This document shows positions 22,635 to 34,047 of a DNA stretch of 64,000 nucleotides, piece after piece. Position 1 is the first letter of the stretch. Each line of letters begins with the position of its first letter. The DNA is taken from positions 1,383,501 to 1,447,500 of the forward strand of contig CAWZYM010000272.1 of NCBI GenBank assembly GCA_963966185.1. Reading direction: 5' to 3'. Origin of the DNA: Rhabditoides inermis (Eukaryota; Nematoda; Chromadorea; Rhabditida; Rhabditidae). The position numbers and the translations under genes were made by a program. The notes beneath the pieces are model-generated. The model was not told the origin of the DNA. It saw only the letters and a list, made by a program, of their open reading frames with translations, and searched no databases.

Positions 22635-25570
22635 ATGTCGAGCAACTCAACGAACTGGAGCTTTATCTACGGAACGTCATCCAGCCTTTTTGTGGTGAGG
22701 TTTATGGTTGCTTCCCCGTGATGGTTAACATCCATTTTCCCTGATCTCTTGTAGCAAAGCAAAGAACAACGTCACGCCAGAAGAGAATGACACCAATTGT
22801 AGAAACGAGATGTTGGCCGTATCTTAAAAAAAAACTTGACTTCTTTAATCCATCTTAGAAATCTCTCAAGTCCTCAAGTGACTGAAACTTGCTCAAAATC
22901 TGAGTATCGATCTGTTTTCGATCTTTTTCGATCACAAAGGCTCTTCATTTTTTTTTTGAGCAGTGAGAAAAGTGAATCTCTACTATCATTTTGAAATTGA
23001 ACGAACGTTTGTTTATGAAGTACTGGCCAATTATGTGATTTTTGAGTGACCGAGTTCGACACTCAATACACACGCTGAAGGGCTAATTTGCAGTATTTGT
23101 ATATTCTGCACTGCATATTTTTGTTTGCGAAATTTCAACCGAAGAGAACGCAATCACATGTGATCCTATCATAACTCTTTTTCATTCAGTGCGGGTTATT
23201 GGGAGTGGTATTCAGCGTGTTTTCCGTTCTGTTAATGCTCAAAAATCCGACGCTGCGGAGTTCTTTCGGTATGGTTTTTTTATTGAATTCCGATCGCATA
23301 GTGATACTCAGGTGTTCTGTGCACTTCGCACACAGCTGCAAACTTCGGAGCTTGTCTATTGTTTGCGGTTTGGTGTTTTCCAATAGCTCTATCGTAAGCG
23401 AAAACAAAACTCTGAAAAGTACATAATGTAACAACTTTAAGGCAACGCGCCGACATTTCATACTCAACCCTGGGAAAAGTGCTAGGAATGACCATAGTCG
23501 GTTTTTGGGATGTCTGTGTATATTCACATCTTTTTATTTCAATGAATAGATTCTCAGGTACTTACGTGAGGTCTTCTGCTTTACCTTTTCAGCCATTTCA
23601 GCCATCTGTTTCCCGATAGCAGCTCGCAAATTTCTCACGTTCCGATCGAGTTTTGTGGCAAGTGCAGTTGTGTGGTTGCTGGCTTGCTGTCACATAACAC
23701 CGTACCTAGTAGATGGTATGTTCAGTGTTTCCACGACTCGTCTACTCGCTTTCAGGTGACAACTGCTACGTCAACTTCGATCCCTCAGAGATGCAGTGGG
23801 TGTTTGGTGATACGCCGTGCGGATACGTCATCACTGTGTGAGTACGTTTCTGAATAAAAAAACGATAAAAGAAAGAAAAAAGAACATATAAATATGTGTA
23901 TATACACGTATCGTATACACGTATCGTAATTATCTCAATAGTAGTATCATATATAAATATATCACACCGTCTCTGTAAGAATCGAACACTTTTCGGGCAT
24001 GTGGATACTAGGAGCTAAGTCTGCGCACACAAGAATTATCGAAGGTCCTCTACAAGATGTACATACTCGTTTTTCTCAAATATGCAAATTTCGCTCATTA
24101 AGGGAACACTACCTCAAAGTGGCCAATTTTGGTCAAAACACTTCAAATAAGTGTTTGTTAGATTCTTTACTGAATTATAGGCAACTTTTTATACAAAACA
24201 TTTTTGAAAAAAAATAATTTTGAAAAAAGTTATGACCAAAAAAATGAAAAATTTGCATATTTTAGATTTTTTTGAAAATGTTCCGGTCCCGGAAAACAAC
24301 TACAGTTAGCACTAATCGAAAGCACGTGTGAAGTTTGTTCAGCATGATTTTTATCATAAAAATCGGATGTGACATGTTTTGAGCTACAGGCGTTTGAATG
24401 CGTTTATGTCATATTTTGGCAGTTTTGAAGGCGTGTTATGGACATATAGAAGCAAAAAAGTGAAAAAAGGAATACACTATCAGAAACTGCATGTTTCTTT
24501 AGTATATACGCTGCCTTATATGGAAGTATATTTAGTGTCATTTTTTCCCATTCGGGTGTAGAAAACGCAGAAATGTTGATATAAACGCATTCAAACGCCT
24601 GTAGCTCAAAACATGTCACATCCGATTTTTATGAAAAAAATCATGTTGAACAAGCTTTACACGTGCTTTCGAATGGTGCTATTTATAGTTGTTTCCCGGG
24701 ACCGAAACATTTTCAAAAAAATCTAAAATATTCAATTTTTTTTAAATTTTTTTGGTCATAACCAAAATTATTTTCCCAAAACATTTATAATAAAAAGTTG
24801 CTTATAATTCAGTAAGGAATCTAACAAACATTTATTTGAAGTGTTTTGACCAAAATTTACCGATTTGAGGTAGTGGTCCTTAATGAGCGAAGTTTGCATA
24901 TTTGAGAAAAACGAGTTTATACATCTTGTAGAGGACCTTTGATAACTCTTGTGTGCGCAGATTTAGCTCCTAGTAACCCCTTCGTCCGATTCTTACAGAG
25001 ACGGTGTGATATATATATGTTTTTTTTCAGATACGCTGACTTCTACACTACTGTGTTTGCGGTTACATGTATCATAGTCCTTGACGCCTTCACGTTTGTT
25101 AAACTGAAAACGACAGCAGTACTATTTTCAAACCAAATATCTGTCCACAAATTTGATTTCAGAACAACTTCGGCAAATCAAAGTCACACACGAAAATGGA
25201 GATCCGATTCTTCACTCAGTCATGTCTTCAAGGCGTCATCTTTATCACTGAGATAGTTTCGCACAATATCCTGTGCACGTTCAGCGACTCACCTTGGATA
25301 GTGTAAGCACCACATACGAAGGAACAAGTGTTTCGATCATATGTTTAGGTTTCTCACAACAACGTTCGCGTGGGTGTTCTGTCTATTCATGGACGGGTTT
25401 GTGTCGTTTCGTTTCGAGCGTTTCGTTAACGAACAGTTTTCAGGTTCTGCTTTGTGTGTTTCCACTACGGCCGCGCAGAGTTCAGAAAACGTGCCACGAA
25501 TGTGGTCACTATACAGTCAACAAGTGTCGCGAAAACGGAAACGCGTTGTGTACCAAGTGTTTTCAGATAG
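22635..25570 (+). CDS. Srx-type 7TM chemoreceptor
   Basis: Ten phase-consistent exons (22635-22694, 23190-23268, 23312-23393, 23442-23557, 23593-23715, 23756-23837, 25031-25118, 25163-25302, 25349-25396, 25444-25570) give 314 aa, the family length. TM1 is GVVFSVFSVLLML. TM2 follows SHTAANFGACLLFAVWC. TM3 ends YSHLFISMNRF. TM4 contains ASAVVWLLACCH. The Cys-containing second extracellular loop reads NCYVNF to TPCGY. TM5 is DFYTTVFAVTCIIVLDAFTF. TM6 follows EIRFFTQSC. TM7 has TTTFAWVFCLFMDGFCF. The ISMNRF, DFYT, FFTQSC and W..DG motifs are those I associate with nematode Srx receptors, which act in ciliated sensory neurons. An acceptor (TACTCAG) lies just before the start. A foldback element sits in intron 6. 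Confidence 0.85.
23957..25014. mobile_element. 1.06-kb foldback element in receptor intron
   Basis: The two arms, each roughly 470 bp, start ATATCACACCGTCTCTGTAAG and end with its complement. They match at perhaps 90 percent, with a short centre near 24475-24530. AT repeats flank it. No protein is encoded. It lies entirely in intron 6 of the Srx gene, so splicing could remove it. Confidence 0.85.
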
Positions 25571-25984
25571 AACAGCGATTGAAGGATCACAATCACTGCA
25601 GATCGGTTGATCGACGATATTCACTACGTTCGTACTGTCTGCAAACTCTACTGTGAAAGCTTTTTTTTAAAGTGAATATGTTTGTTAAATATCTATGTAT
25701 GTAATAGTAATAATAAACAGTAGTTTTATTCATATGCATTTGTGGTGAAAACACGGGATAGAAGGAAATACAATAAGATGATCGGGCGGCACAGCAGCCC
25801 CCGTCGTCGATCCGTATTCCTGCAACCCGGTACAACCGCACTCTCCCCAGAAATCGGAGTTAACATGATCTATGCAGGAAAAGTGCAATCTCATCACCCG
25901 AAACGAGATAAAAGTGAGTGAGAGAAACGGTCCATATGTGCCGTTTGCCACCACCTCTGAATAAGAGTTGCCCCAGCTTCATAT

Positions 25985-26330
25985 TTTAGAAATTAGTGGG
26001 GTCTTGTATGTTAAGTGAACTCGAAATAGTGCCATTTTTGGTATGGAAATTTATATGATTGCTAAAAATTTTTCTGAATTGTTGTTTATCGAAGATTTTG
26101 ACAACGTTATGAGGAAGCAAGTTCCAAGTGTTAACAACCGAATGAAGTATGAAGGATTGTTGAATGGTGTTTTCAGCGCTACTATAAAGTTTATACCCAT
26201 TAGAACGGTTCCTAGATGATCTTGAGTTGGACTCTATGACGTAAAAGGGTTTTGAGACTTGATATATCCATACATATAGCTATGTGCTAGGGTGATGTTG
26301 TTTTTAATTCTACGCATGAATTCAATTGTT
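25985..26330 (-). pseudogene. 3' fragment of a non-LTR retrotransposon
   Basis: The minus-strand frame contains RSSRNRSNGYKLYSSAEN and SVVNTWNLLPHNVV. This is the layout found at the C-terminal end of CR1/jockey-like reverse transcriptase proteins (compare WNSLPSNII in the adjacent element). It is a different subfamily from the element at 26524 and is truncated. Confidence 0.5.
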
Positions 26331-26523
26331 TATCATTGCGTATTCAGGAAACATATGGGGACAAAATATGTGGCTGTAATAAGTGGTGCAACGTATTTGT
26401 GATTAAAATCAAATCAAAGAATAGTAAAACAGATACAAATGCGTATGGAACAATACAACAGACATATGTATATGAAATGAATGTGCTCTGTTGCATATAC
26501 TGGGGAGCCCGTGCCCGTATCGA

Positions 26524-28040
26524 TCAGGAAGCGCGGATGCGAGATGGTTCAATCATGCATTTTCTAACCTCTTCTTTAAAAGAACCAGTGTCTCTGATAG
26601 CTATAATGTTAGATGGTAAGGAATTCCATATTCGAAACTTGCGTTGAATGAATGTCTGCGTTCTAACGGACGGATCAAAAGAGAGTACGATTCGGTGGCA
26701 GTGAGAGTGTCTCGATGATGTGGAAATGATATTATAGATGGCAGATGAATCAAAGACGGTGCGACCGTGTACATTTTTATGTATGTAGGCAATATCATTG
26801 ACTGCTCGTCGTGACTCGAGAGTCTCCAAGCCTAGCAGGCAGAGTCTGGCAGAGTATCCTAGATTGAAAATGCCATTTCTATGGCAGATTCGTCTGGTGA
26901 AGTACCGTTGAACGCCCTCAATAAGATTCACTGAGCGCACATCGGAGGGATTCCAGAGCTCAGTACAGTACTCCAGCTTACAGCGGTAATATGTCACAAA
27001 TGCTTTGCAAAGAACGGCTAAACTGCGGGTACGGTATGCTCGTAGAAAGTCATTGATTCCCCAAAGTGTGCGATCGACAATGCGTTTAATGTAGTCATCG
27101 AAAGAGAGGCGAGTAGAGATATACACACCAAGATCTTTAACACACTCTGCCAAGGGAATATGCATAGAGCGGATTTTGTTTGCCCAAGTGAAGAACCTGT
27201 GTTTTGCTAGCAGATATGGTGAGACCCCACTCAATCGACCACTCAGAAACACAGTCGACTGCTCGCTGAAACATAGTGCGCGCGGGGAGATCGAGGGGAC
27301 TGAACGCGTAAGACACTTTTAAATCGTCAGCATACAATGCGCAGCGAACATAGTCAGGCAAACAGTCGACAATGTTGTTAATGAATACATTGAAAAGAAG
27401 AGGCCCGAGACAGCTCCCCTGTGGAACACCGCAATTCACAGTGCGTGGGGAGGATAGACACTGACTGACAAGTACACGCATTGTTCTATCGCACAGAAAA
27501 GATTTGATCCACGCGAGTGCACTGCCGCGAACACCAAGTGAGTGGAGCTTTTTGAAAATCATGGAATGATTTATGCAATCAAACGCCTTCTTGTAATCTA
27601 CATAAAGGCAGTCGACTACTTGCCCGTCGGTGAGATCACGCGACCACATGGCATGACACTCGACGAGCTGTGCGCATGTGGATCGGCCCGCGCGGAAACC
27701 AAATTGGCGAGAGGTGAGAAGGCAGTGTTTCTCAAAGTGCTCTGTCATCTGCGCCGCGCAAATCCTCTCCAGCAGTTTAGAGAGTGTGGCAGTGAGAGCA
27801 ATGGGACGGTAGTTGACTACCTCACTCTGGGACCCACCCTTGTGGATGGGTCTCACATACCCTATCCTCCATATAGGAGGAACGACACATGCGGAAAGAG
27901 ACTGCTGGAAGAGGAGAAAGATTGGAGTGACAACAGAGTCTATAGTGTGCTTCAAGAAAATGTGCGTTATCCCATCTGGTGACGTATTGATTTTTGGCGC
28001 GAGTGAGCGTATTGTTTTGGCAATGAGAATGTGGGTAATG
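26524..28040 (-). pseudogene. Non-LTR retrotransposon reverse transcriptase, 5'-truncated and frameshifted
   Basis: The minus-strand frame opens with INTSPDGITHIF, then VNYRPIALTATLSKLLERI, FGFRAGRST, DYKKAFDCINH, GVPQGSCLGPLLFNVFINNI and the catalytic YADDLKV. It is the reverse transcriptase of a CR1/jockey-type element. After SKTQVLHLGKQNPLYAY the frame shifts near 27190. The rest continues as KDLGVYISTRLSFDDYI, KLEYCTELWNP and VQRYFTRR to a stop at 26524. The endonuclease and first ORF are missing. About 60 percent identical by eye to the element at 40750, so an older relative. Confidence 0.85.
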
Positions 28041-28084
28041 TGAAATTGATTGATTGAATGGGAAGAATCAGTGAATTATACTGG

Positions 28085-28175
28085 TGGATTATACTATGCC
28101 GGTTCGATTTCCGCTACGTGCAATCAGTTTTTCTAAGTTCACGATAGTGAATTTTGATAAACCTTGTTAATGGTC
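28085..28175 (+). repeat. tRNA-derived SINE-like repeat, copy 2
   Basis: It matches 19030-19110 from ATGCCGGTTCGAT through TACGTGCAATCAG and the following 60 bp. The 5' part with the A box is missing. It abuts the truncated end of the retrotransposon. Confidence 0.5.
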
Positions 28176-28257
28176 ATTTGAAGTTGAAGATTTAAAAAGA
28201 AAAAAAGTCAACAGGTTTTCAAACTTTTCAGACCTCGTTCCACTCGTTCTTTTCATT

Positions 28258-28600
28258 TCTTCTTGTTGCATTCACACATGCATTCAGCAAAAGCACCTTT
28301 GCATGATCACTCCACTAGTTATGCTCGCCAGCATGTCGAAAAAACGCCATGTTGTAGAGGAAGACGGAGTAGGATCGTATCTGTCGCGGGCTGCGCAACA
28401 CGATCAGTACAATGTGGAGCAGGTTGAGAGCAGCGTGCCACACACCTGAAGAACAATGAAACTCTGCTGACAAATATGCAACCACAATCTGAACTACAAC
28501 TTGACCAAGTGATAACTCACGGAGGTAAAACAGTGAATCAGCTTGTTGATGAACTCGATTGCATTCATTGTCGTCTGCGGAGCGAAAACGTTCGAAAAGA
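28258..28600 (-). pseudogene. 7TM chemoreceptor N-terminal fragment
   Basis: Minus-strand exons at about 28521-28600 and 28258-28445 encode LFYL, then VWHAALNLLHIVLIVLRSP and RSYSVFLYNMAFF. This is the TM1-TM2 pattern (SP..lrsY...LyN) of the Str/Srh/Srd-like receptors. In a T6 run (28339-28344) the frame is off by one. Reading one T fewer restores the expected DMLAS continuation. TM3-TM7 are absent, with the reverse transcriptase element starting where they should be. It is a broken gene. Confidence 0.55.
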
Positions 28601-28611
28601 ACAAGTTTAAA

Positions 28612-29064
28612 GGTACAGTGGCGCATAATTTTGACCTCCAGGGCGATAGTTGACACATTGAAATGTAAGATATACAAAAATTGAACGATACAAGTCCGTT
28701 ACCGCGTTACCCAGTCAATTACCCAAGCGTGTTGGGTAATTTATCGTTCAAATGCGGAAAGTGGCGCGAACCGCAAAAAAAGAGGCGCGAAAACAGCGCC
28801 ATGTGATATTGCGATGCACACATTTGATCGATCGATAGTTCATCCACTTCCTCACGCTTCTGTCACCCTCTCGGGTAACAGAGCGGTCTCTGTGCGCTCC
28901 GACCCAAGAAGTGGTGTGGCGTAGTGGATAAGAAAGTGGGCTATTACTCTCGCGCTCGCGAGTTCGATTCCTGTTTGCAACTTTGTCTGAAACATACAAG
29001 CGCAATTTCGCGCAAATTTCCAAATTTCTGTTACCCAAGGCATCCGCTAAACGCCCCTGTTCCT
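28612..29064. mobile_element. TIR element carrying a tRNA-like block, copy A
   Basis: The ends AGGTACAGTGGCG and CGCCCCTGTTCCT are imperfect inverted repeats flanked by TTAA on both sides. Inside, at 28912-28985, is a tRNA-like unit with an A-box GTGGCGTAGTGGAT and a B-box GAGTTCGATTCC. It has no open frame. It belongs to the family at 34858 and 59190. Confidence 0.7.
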
Positions 29065-29099
29065 TTAACTTCGAATGCTCAGAAATCGTACTATAGTAC

Positions 29100-29755
29100 G
29101 TTTTCACTGCATTTGTTTTGGTAATAAGAATACGAAATGCACTAAAGTAACGTTCTAATTTGAACTGGAAAACGTCAACGGAAGTTGAGTACTCTGTATT
29201 TACTGACGATGCGAGCGCTCACTGTTACACACCATGATTATGCTCGTTAGCTACACAGTCTACACATCTGCGGCATGTTTGTGTTTCGGAAAAGCGTCCT
29301 ACAAAAAAAACCTACAAAATTTGACGGCAACGCAATTACTGTGATTTAACAATGTTTGAAACACGACGCTGTGTGAATTATCGTCAGCACGAGAGCCCGG
29401 GTTCACACGTGGTAACGTGCAAGAGCAAAACAAATGTGCGAAAAGTAATCGACAGCATTGTGACCGTACCGAGCAACGAAGTTCGAAGACGAAACATACA
29501 CTTTGCTCAGTTTTTCAAACTGCATAATTAACCTTGTACCCATTTTCGAGAGAGTACACAAAATTAATGCTTACAAACAGTGTCGTTTAGGTCACAGAAA
29601 CCGATGGTGACCAAACTGATATCAGAGATACCCTAGGAGGTCACTAGTCGAAAACCGTTTTCAAATCCACAGGACCGGCCATACGTTTCGAGATATTTAC
29701 GTTTCAAATTTGGAGCTTAACCGTGTGAATTGCTTTTGCGGCCTGTCACTCCATT
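29100..29755. other. No gene seen
   Basis: AT-rich sequence without splice-consistent exons or long reading frames on either strand. Confidence 0.5.
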
Positions 29756-29764
29756 CGCGCGAGC

Positions 29765-29850
29765 TGTGAAGCAGCGGCGGTGGCCTAGTGGATAGAGCGG
29801 CCTGCTGTCAAGCGGCAGGGTATGGGTTCGCTCTCCGTATGAGCTTTTCA
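29765..29850 (+). repeat. tRNA-like sequence (Asp-type anticodon arm)
   Basis: GGTGGCCTAGTGGATAGAGC resembles a D arm. CCTGC-GCAGG can close an anticodon stem around a loop containing GTC. The T arm (GGGTTCGCTCTCC) is imperfect and no acceptor stem pairs, so it is a pseudogene or a SINE head. Confidence 0.45.
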
Positions 29851-30011
29851 TTTTGCCGACACTTTCCGGACTTGTACTTTTTGGTGACAATTCGGCAGTT
29901 GGTAGAAAACTCCTATCATTTTCTTTTTTCCAATTGAACGGTCATATGTCTTGTTGAGGGCTCATTACAAAATGTTCTGTTTGTCTGTTTGTCTTGACCT
30001 AAATTAGCCAA

Positions 30012-30066
30012 AGCGCATGCAAAAAACGTTTACAAATACTAACACAAACCTACATCTCTCTCTCCT

Positions 30067-30131
<65 letters not shown>

Positions 30132-30136
30132 TTTTC
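30012..30136. repeat. Composite-element hairpin-arm remnant plus (CT)n
   Basis: CGCATGCAAAAAACGTTTAC and the following ACTAACACAAACCT match the hairpin arm tip of the composite element. A CT repeat follows. The partner arm and core are missing. Confidence 0.6.
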
Positions 30137-30189
30137 TCTTCAGAAGTAATAATAAATTAATTTGTTAACGTGTATACTATACAGAAAAA

Positions 30190-30470
30190 CACAGGACAAA
30201 CACATATGTAAATAGAGTGAATACAGATGGGGTTCGTCTAGGAGGAACGGTTTCACTGTTTGATGTTTCGCAGATAAAATGATGTTGTTGGGGAGTGTGT
30301 TCCATAGTGCAAAAACCCTACTGAAAAACGTGCTGCTCTTTAAAGTTGTGTCAAAGCAAGGAATCAGGCGCCACCCATGAGAAACACGAGACCGGGAACG
30401 TACAATGTTGAAGAGGCCAGAATACTCTAGACTAGTGCGATTAGTTATAACCTTATGATGAACCTATGAA
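30190..30470 (-). pseudogene. 3' fragment of a non-LTR retrotransposon
   Basis: The minus-strand frame reads FSRVFALWNTLPNNIILSA, then KHQTVKPFLLDEPHLY. The same end sequence occurs on the plus strand at 45213-45318. It is the C-terminus and 3' end of a CR1/jockey-like element, 5'-truncated. Confidence 0.6.
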
Positions 30471-30479
30471 GCTTGTGCG

Positions 30480-31060
30480 TAATACGCACAGAAGTTTGTA
30501 TTTTTTGTGCAAACAAAAACGTTTCATAAACTCGCTTACAGGAATCTCTTTTGTTACGTTTCCTACGCGGAGAGTACTATAGTACTATAAAAAAAGGCAG
30601 ATGAGTGGCGGCTTCTGAGCGCACAGGCTAAATCTAACTTGCTGGTTCTGTCTATACTATTGTTCAACAACTAAACAAATAGATCGGGAGGTTGAAACCG
30701 GAAGTGTGCGACAAAACGGATTGACCAAATAGTTATATTGGCAGACGGGCGCTAGTTTCATATGTGCACTTAAGAGAAAAAAAAACATAGTTTCGTAGTT
30801 TTGCTTCGAGTTCAAGAACACTTCTTTTTCTATACCAAGACCGGAGCCAAGATAAAAAAAAATGTTTACCGCTCACTCACACGTTTGCACGATATGATTC
30901 AAAACATGTGTTACAACAATTTTTTCTGAAGTTGTTTTAACGATACGCCAGTGAACAGTTTCTGTCTGCAGTGACTAGCGCTCCGGCGCGCTGTCGCGCG
31001 CCTCCGCACTAGGTAAACAAAAATAGAAAAATAGAAGAATAGTTCGTCTTGCATGTTTGA
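30480..31060. other. No gene seen
   Basis: AT-rich, no exon-like frames. GGCGCGCTGTCGCGCGCCTCC at 30988-31008 is a short GC-rich near-palindrome. Confidence 0.45.
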
Positions 31061-31289
31061 TAGTTGATTGCTCTCTAATTACTCTTGCGAAGATACATAC
31101 ACGCAAGGGTTGTAGTTGAAGTGTTTAAGTTCTATGTATTTTGTATATGTAGTTGAATTTTTGTCTTTTCTAACTATCTCTCCTACTTCCTTTTCACTTA
31201 TTTTATGTTTCACAGATGTACACCGCCCCATCTCTTTCTCCTCTACACTGTTCTGCCTACTTTCCATCCTATCTCCCTCCTCCTCCCCC

Positions 31290-31366
<77 letters not shown>
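31290..31366 (+). repeat. (CT)n microsatellite
   Basis: A CT run of about 75 bp within a longer C/T-rich zone (31150-31500). A second run lies at 31758-31796. Confidence 0.9.
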
Positions 31367-31367
<1 letters not shown>

Positions 31368-31493
31368 ACTCACTTTCCTCAACACAGTTCTACTCTCCCC
31401 TATCTCTCCTCTCTCTCTCTCTTCTCCCTCTCCCACTGTCTCGCTTTCTCGCTATCTCTTTCTCTCTTTCTCTTTCTCTCTCAGTATTATATT

Positions 31494-31757
31494 CTCTAGA
31501 AACAGTATTATATTCTCTATTGTCTACTGTCAACTTTCTAGAGACAATACTAATACTATGCTCTTGTTTGTCTACTGCATCTTTTTCTTCTACTGTGACA
31601 ACAACTTTCTAGAGACATTACTATGTTTTCTTCTGTCTACTTTCACCTCTCGTCACCTCTTCCACTCTCACTCTTACATCTGCAGTAATCACTATCACTG
31701 CGACTTTCGAGAGACAGTTATGTCTACTCTCCCTTCTATCTCCTCTTTTCTCTCTCC

Positions 31758-31798
<41 letters not shown>

Positions 31799-31945
31799 TC
31801 TCTCTCTTGTATACTTTCACGTCCCCGCTGCGGTGACAACAACTTTCTAGAGACAGTACTATGGTACCTTCTGTCTACTCTTCTATTCTCACATCTGCAG
31901 TAGTCACTGCGACTTTCGAGATACAGTTATGTAAACACTTTTTTA
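31494..31945 (+). repeat. Degenerate repeats built on CTTTCTAGAGACAGTACTATG
   Basis: Six spaced copies of a CTTTC(T)AGAGACAGT(A)CTATG-like motif occur at about 31494, 31535, 31607, 31704, 31842 and 31912. Most are followed by TCTGTCTACT and ACATCTGCAGTA blocks. The unit is about 70-135 bp and eroded. Origin unknown. Confidence 0.6.
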
Positions 31946-32577
31946 AACAGAAAGTACTACTCTCTTCTCTACTGTCTTCTCTTTCTACTGTCTATTCTCT
32001 CACGTTCTAAAAATATAATTTGACCGCCTGTGCTTGCCAAATGACATGTAAGGTGAACTCGATTCTCCACTCGACACTGTACTGCAACGAAAAACGGAAT
32101 TTCAGGCTGAATTTGTACAAGAGTACAAGTAATAAACTCAAAACTTAGTTCCAACTGAAAAAAAGAAGCAGTACATAGTTCTATATTACGTCTACACGGA
32201 CTTCGAGAAAAGAAGCCGGCTGGCGCGCCCTAACACGTTGTGCGCACGTGTGAAGGAGTTTGAAACAGTTTGAGGTTGATTTAATTGTTAGAAAGCACTA
32301 TCTATTGACGTCTCGAAACATTTTACTTAACTTTCAACCTTCAACTTTTCGTTTTGTCAAAGTTATTCGTTGAAGATAGAAATTTTGTCTTTTTCAACTG
32401 ACTCAATCCATTATTGTAATATTTAGACATATTTCTATGAAAAAAAGACACAACTGAATGGATATGGGTCAGTGATTGCGAATGCCAACTATTCGATATC
32501 GATCGGTTGACCTGGCGGCTGGTAGCGAGCAATCCGGTGGGCGCGACCCCAGCAAGTAACGCGCGCTCAGAAACTGT

Positions 32578-33093
32578 CTAATACTGTATGAAGACAAAGT
32601 CCGATCGATCTGAAACTTTGACAGAAAGGCTTTTTTGCCCATAAAAGCTTAAGTTTACATATTGGACCCTCTATCTCGTCTGTACGAAAAGTCGATCATA
32701 TTCGCCATATTTGGTGATTTTTCAAAAAAGAAAACTAGTTTCTATAATCTATTCTACGTAATCTTTCTTCTATTTAATTTTTATAGAAATCGAAGATCAT
32801 GAAATTTGGGTGCATTTTGGGTACATTCGCCTATTTGGGCATGAAGATGAGGTCACAGGCAGCTGGTATCGCGGCTATCGACTTTTTTTAGGTCGATTCA
32901 CCTACTCTCCAAATTTGGTTCTAATTGAAGTATTTTGAAATTTTTCTTCATAGTTAAGAGATTAGGTGATAACTATGATTAGGAGATCGCTATTGACGAG
33001 ATATTTGAAATTTCGCGATATTAGTATAAGAGAAAACTTTTCAAAAGAAATCAACAAATAGGACATATTTTGAAGAGAGATATCTTTCCGGAA

Positions 33094-33126
<33 letters not shown>

Positions 33127-33135
33127 CCATAGTAA
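32578..33135 (-). repeat. Dispersed repeat R, copy 2, with (GACA)n edge
   Basis: It matches the complement of 20293-20878 across its length, ending in eight GACA units where copy 1 has fewer TGTC units. Conserved inner blocks include AGCTGGTATCGCGGCTATCG. Noncoding. Confidence 0.75.
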
Positions 33136-33232
33136 ATATTAGTCTCAATGGGGGAAGTGAGTGTGCCCTCGAAATGACACAATCTTTTTTTTTCAAATCA
33201 GTTACTGTCTCTTAAAAAAACATTGCCTGTAT

Positions 33233-33350
33233 TGTTTGGCCTGTTCATGCCCATGTGCAAAACAGCCTTACCCGAATGTCATTGAATGGTCACAGTTTCG
33301 GTGTACGCTTTTAACTATCATTTATGTGAATCATCAGTAGACGTAGGACC
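33233..33350 (-). pseudogene. UGT exon fragment
   Basis: GTTCATGCCCATGTGC at 33243 and the following 80 bp match UGT B exon 12 and its flanking intron (43068-43180), with indels that destroy the frame. It is a lone scrap of a UGT copy, 5 to 7 kb from any intact UGT. Confidence 0.45.
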
Positions 33351-33810
33351 ATTCTTTGTTTCATCATACGGCAATATCGTAGGCTCGTTAGACAGACATT
33401 TTTCTCTCTCTCAAAAATCTGCCAAATACGGTGTTTTTGTACTCACTCAAGCCCGTGGTTTAATTATGTATTTGTCACTCGGAATAGGACTAAATAATTT
33501 ATTATGCAAACTCTAGCTTTCTCGAAAAATTTAAACAGATATGATCGGGATCGCGACTAACTATTTGCCATGATCTCTCCGCACTTTATTCTTTCCCCAG
33601 AGTTCTTCTTTTTCAAAAAAGTTTATTGCGGAGTATCAGCAGATTCACTTACATGATCAAAAACGGAATCAACATAAACTTTCACGAACGGACACTGTGG
33701 TTGTTTTGAACTAAGCGACTGTGATAGCGTTTTGAAGAGTGTTCTTCCTTTCTCCACCTGCCGTCACAGTGACAATTGACGGCTTGCTGGTTGTGGAGGT
33801 CTTCTGAGGA

Positions 33811-34047
33811 ATGATCGAACGAATCACTGCCGACCAGTTAAACGCCATCACAATCGGCCTGAAACGGCAAACGATTCTACATGCTATACAATCGGATCCA
33901 GACAAAATCGAGACATCATCAGTCATGTTATTGGACTGTGCACAATCATTCGACCGCTCGATTCGCGCACTTGGTTTGGCGGTCAATTTTCAGGAAAATG
34001 AGAATCAGTTAAAAAACAGTCTTTCAAGATTTATTACCTGCACATGA
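33811..34047 (+). CDS. Small hypothetical frame
   Basis: An ATG after an in-frame TGA opens 78 codons with mixed codon use, including QLNAITIGLKRQTILHAIQ and CAQSFDRSIRALGLAV. It is probably helical and soluble, with no signal peptide or membrane span. I do not recognise it. It may be a chance frame or part of a spliced gene. TTTTCAG inside it at 33988 could be an acceptor. Confidence 0.2.
   Translation: MIERITADQLNAITIGLKRQTILHAIQSDPDKIETSSVMLLDCAQSFDRSIRALGLAVNFQENENQLKNSLSRFITCT

Noticed and set aside
25470..25656. Zinc-finger-like Cys frame (CHECGHYTVNKC...CTKC)
   Set aside because: It is an out-of-frame reading of the last exon of the Srx receptor, whose own frame continues TM7 into the C-tail.
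33711..33986. Minus-strand frame with CRIVCRFRPI, like the start of a kinesin motor
   Set aside because: The similarity is ten residues only. No P-loop or other motor motif follows in any frame nearby.
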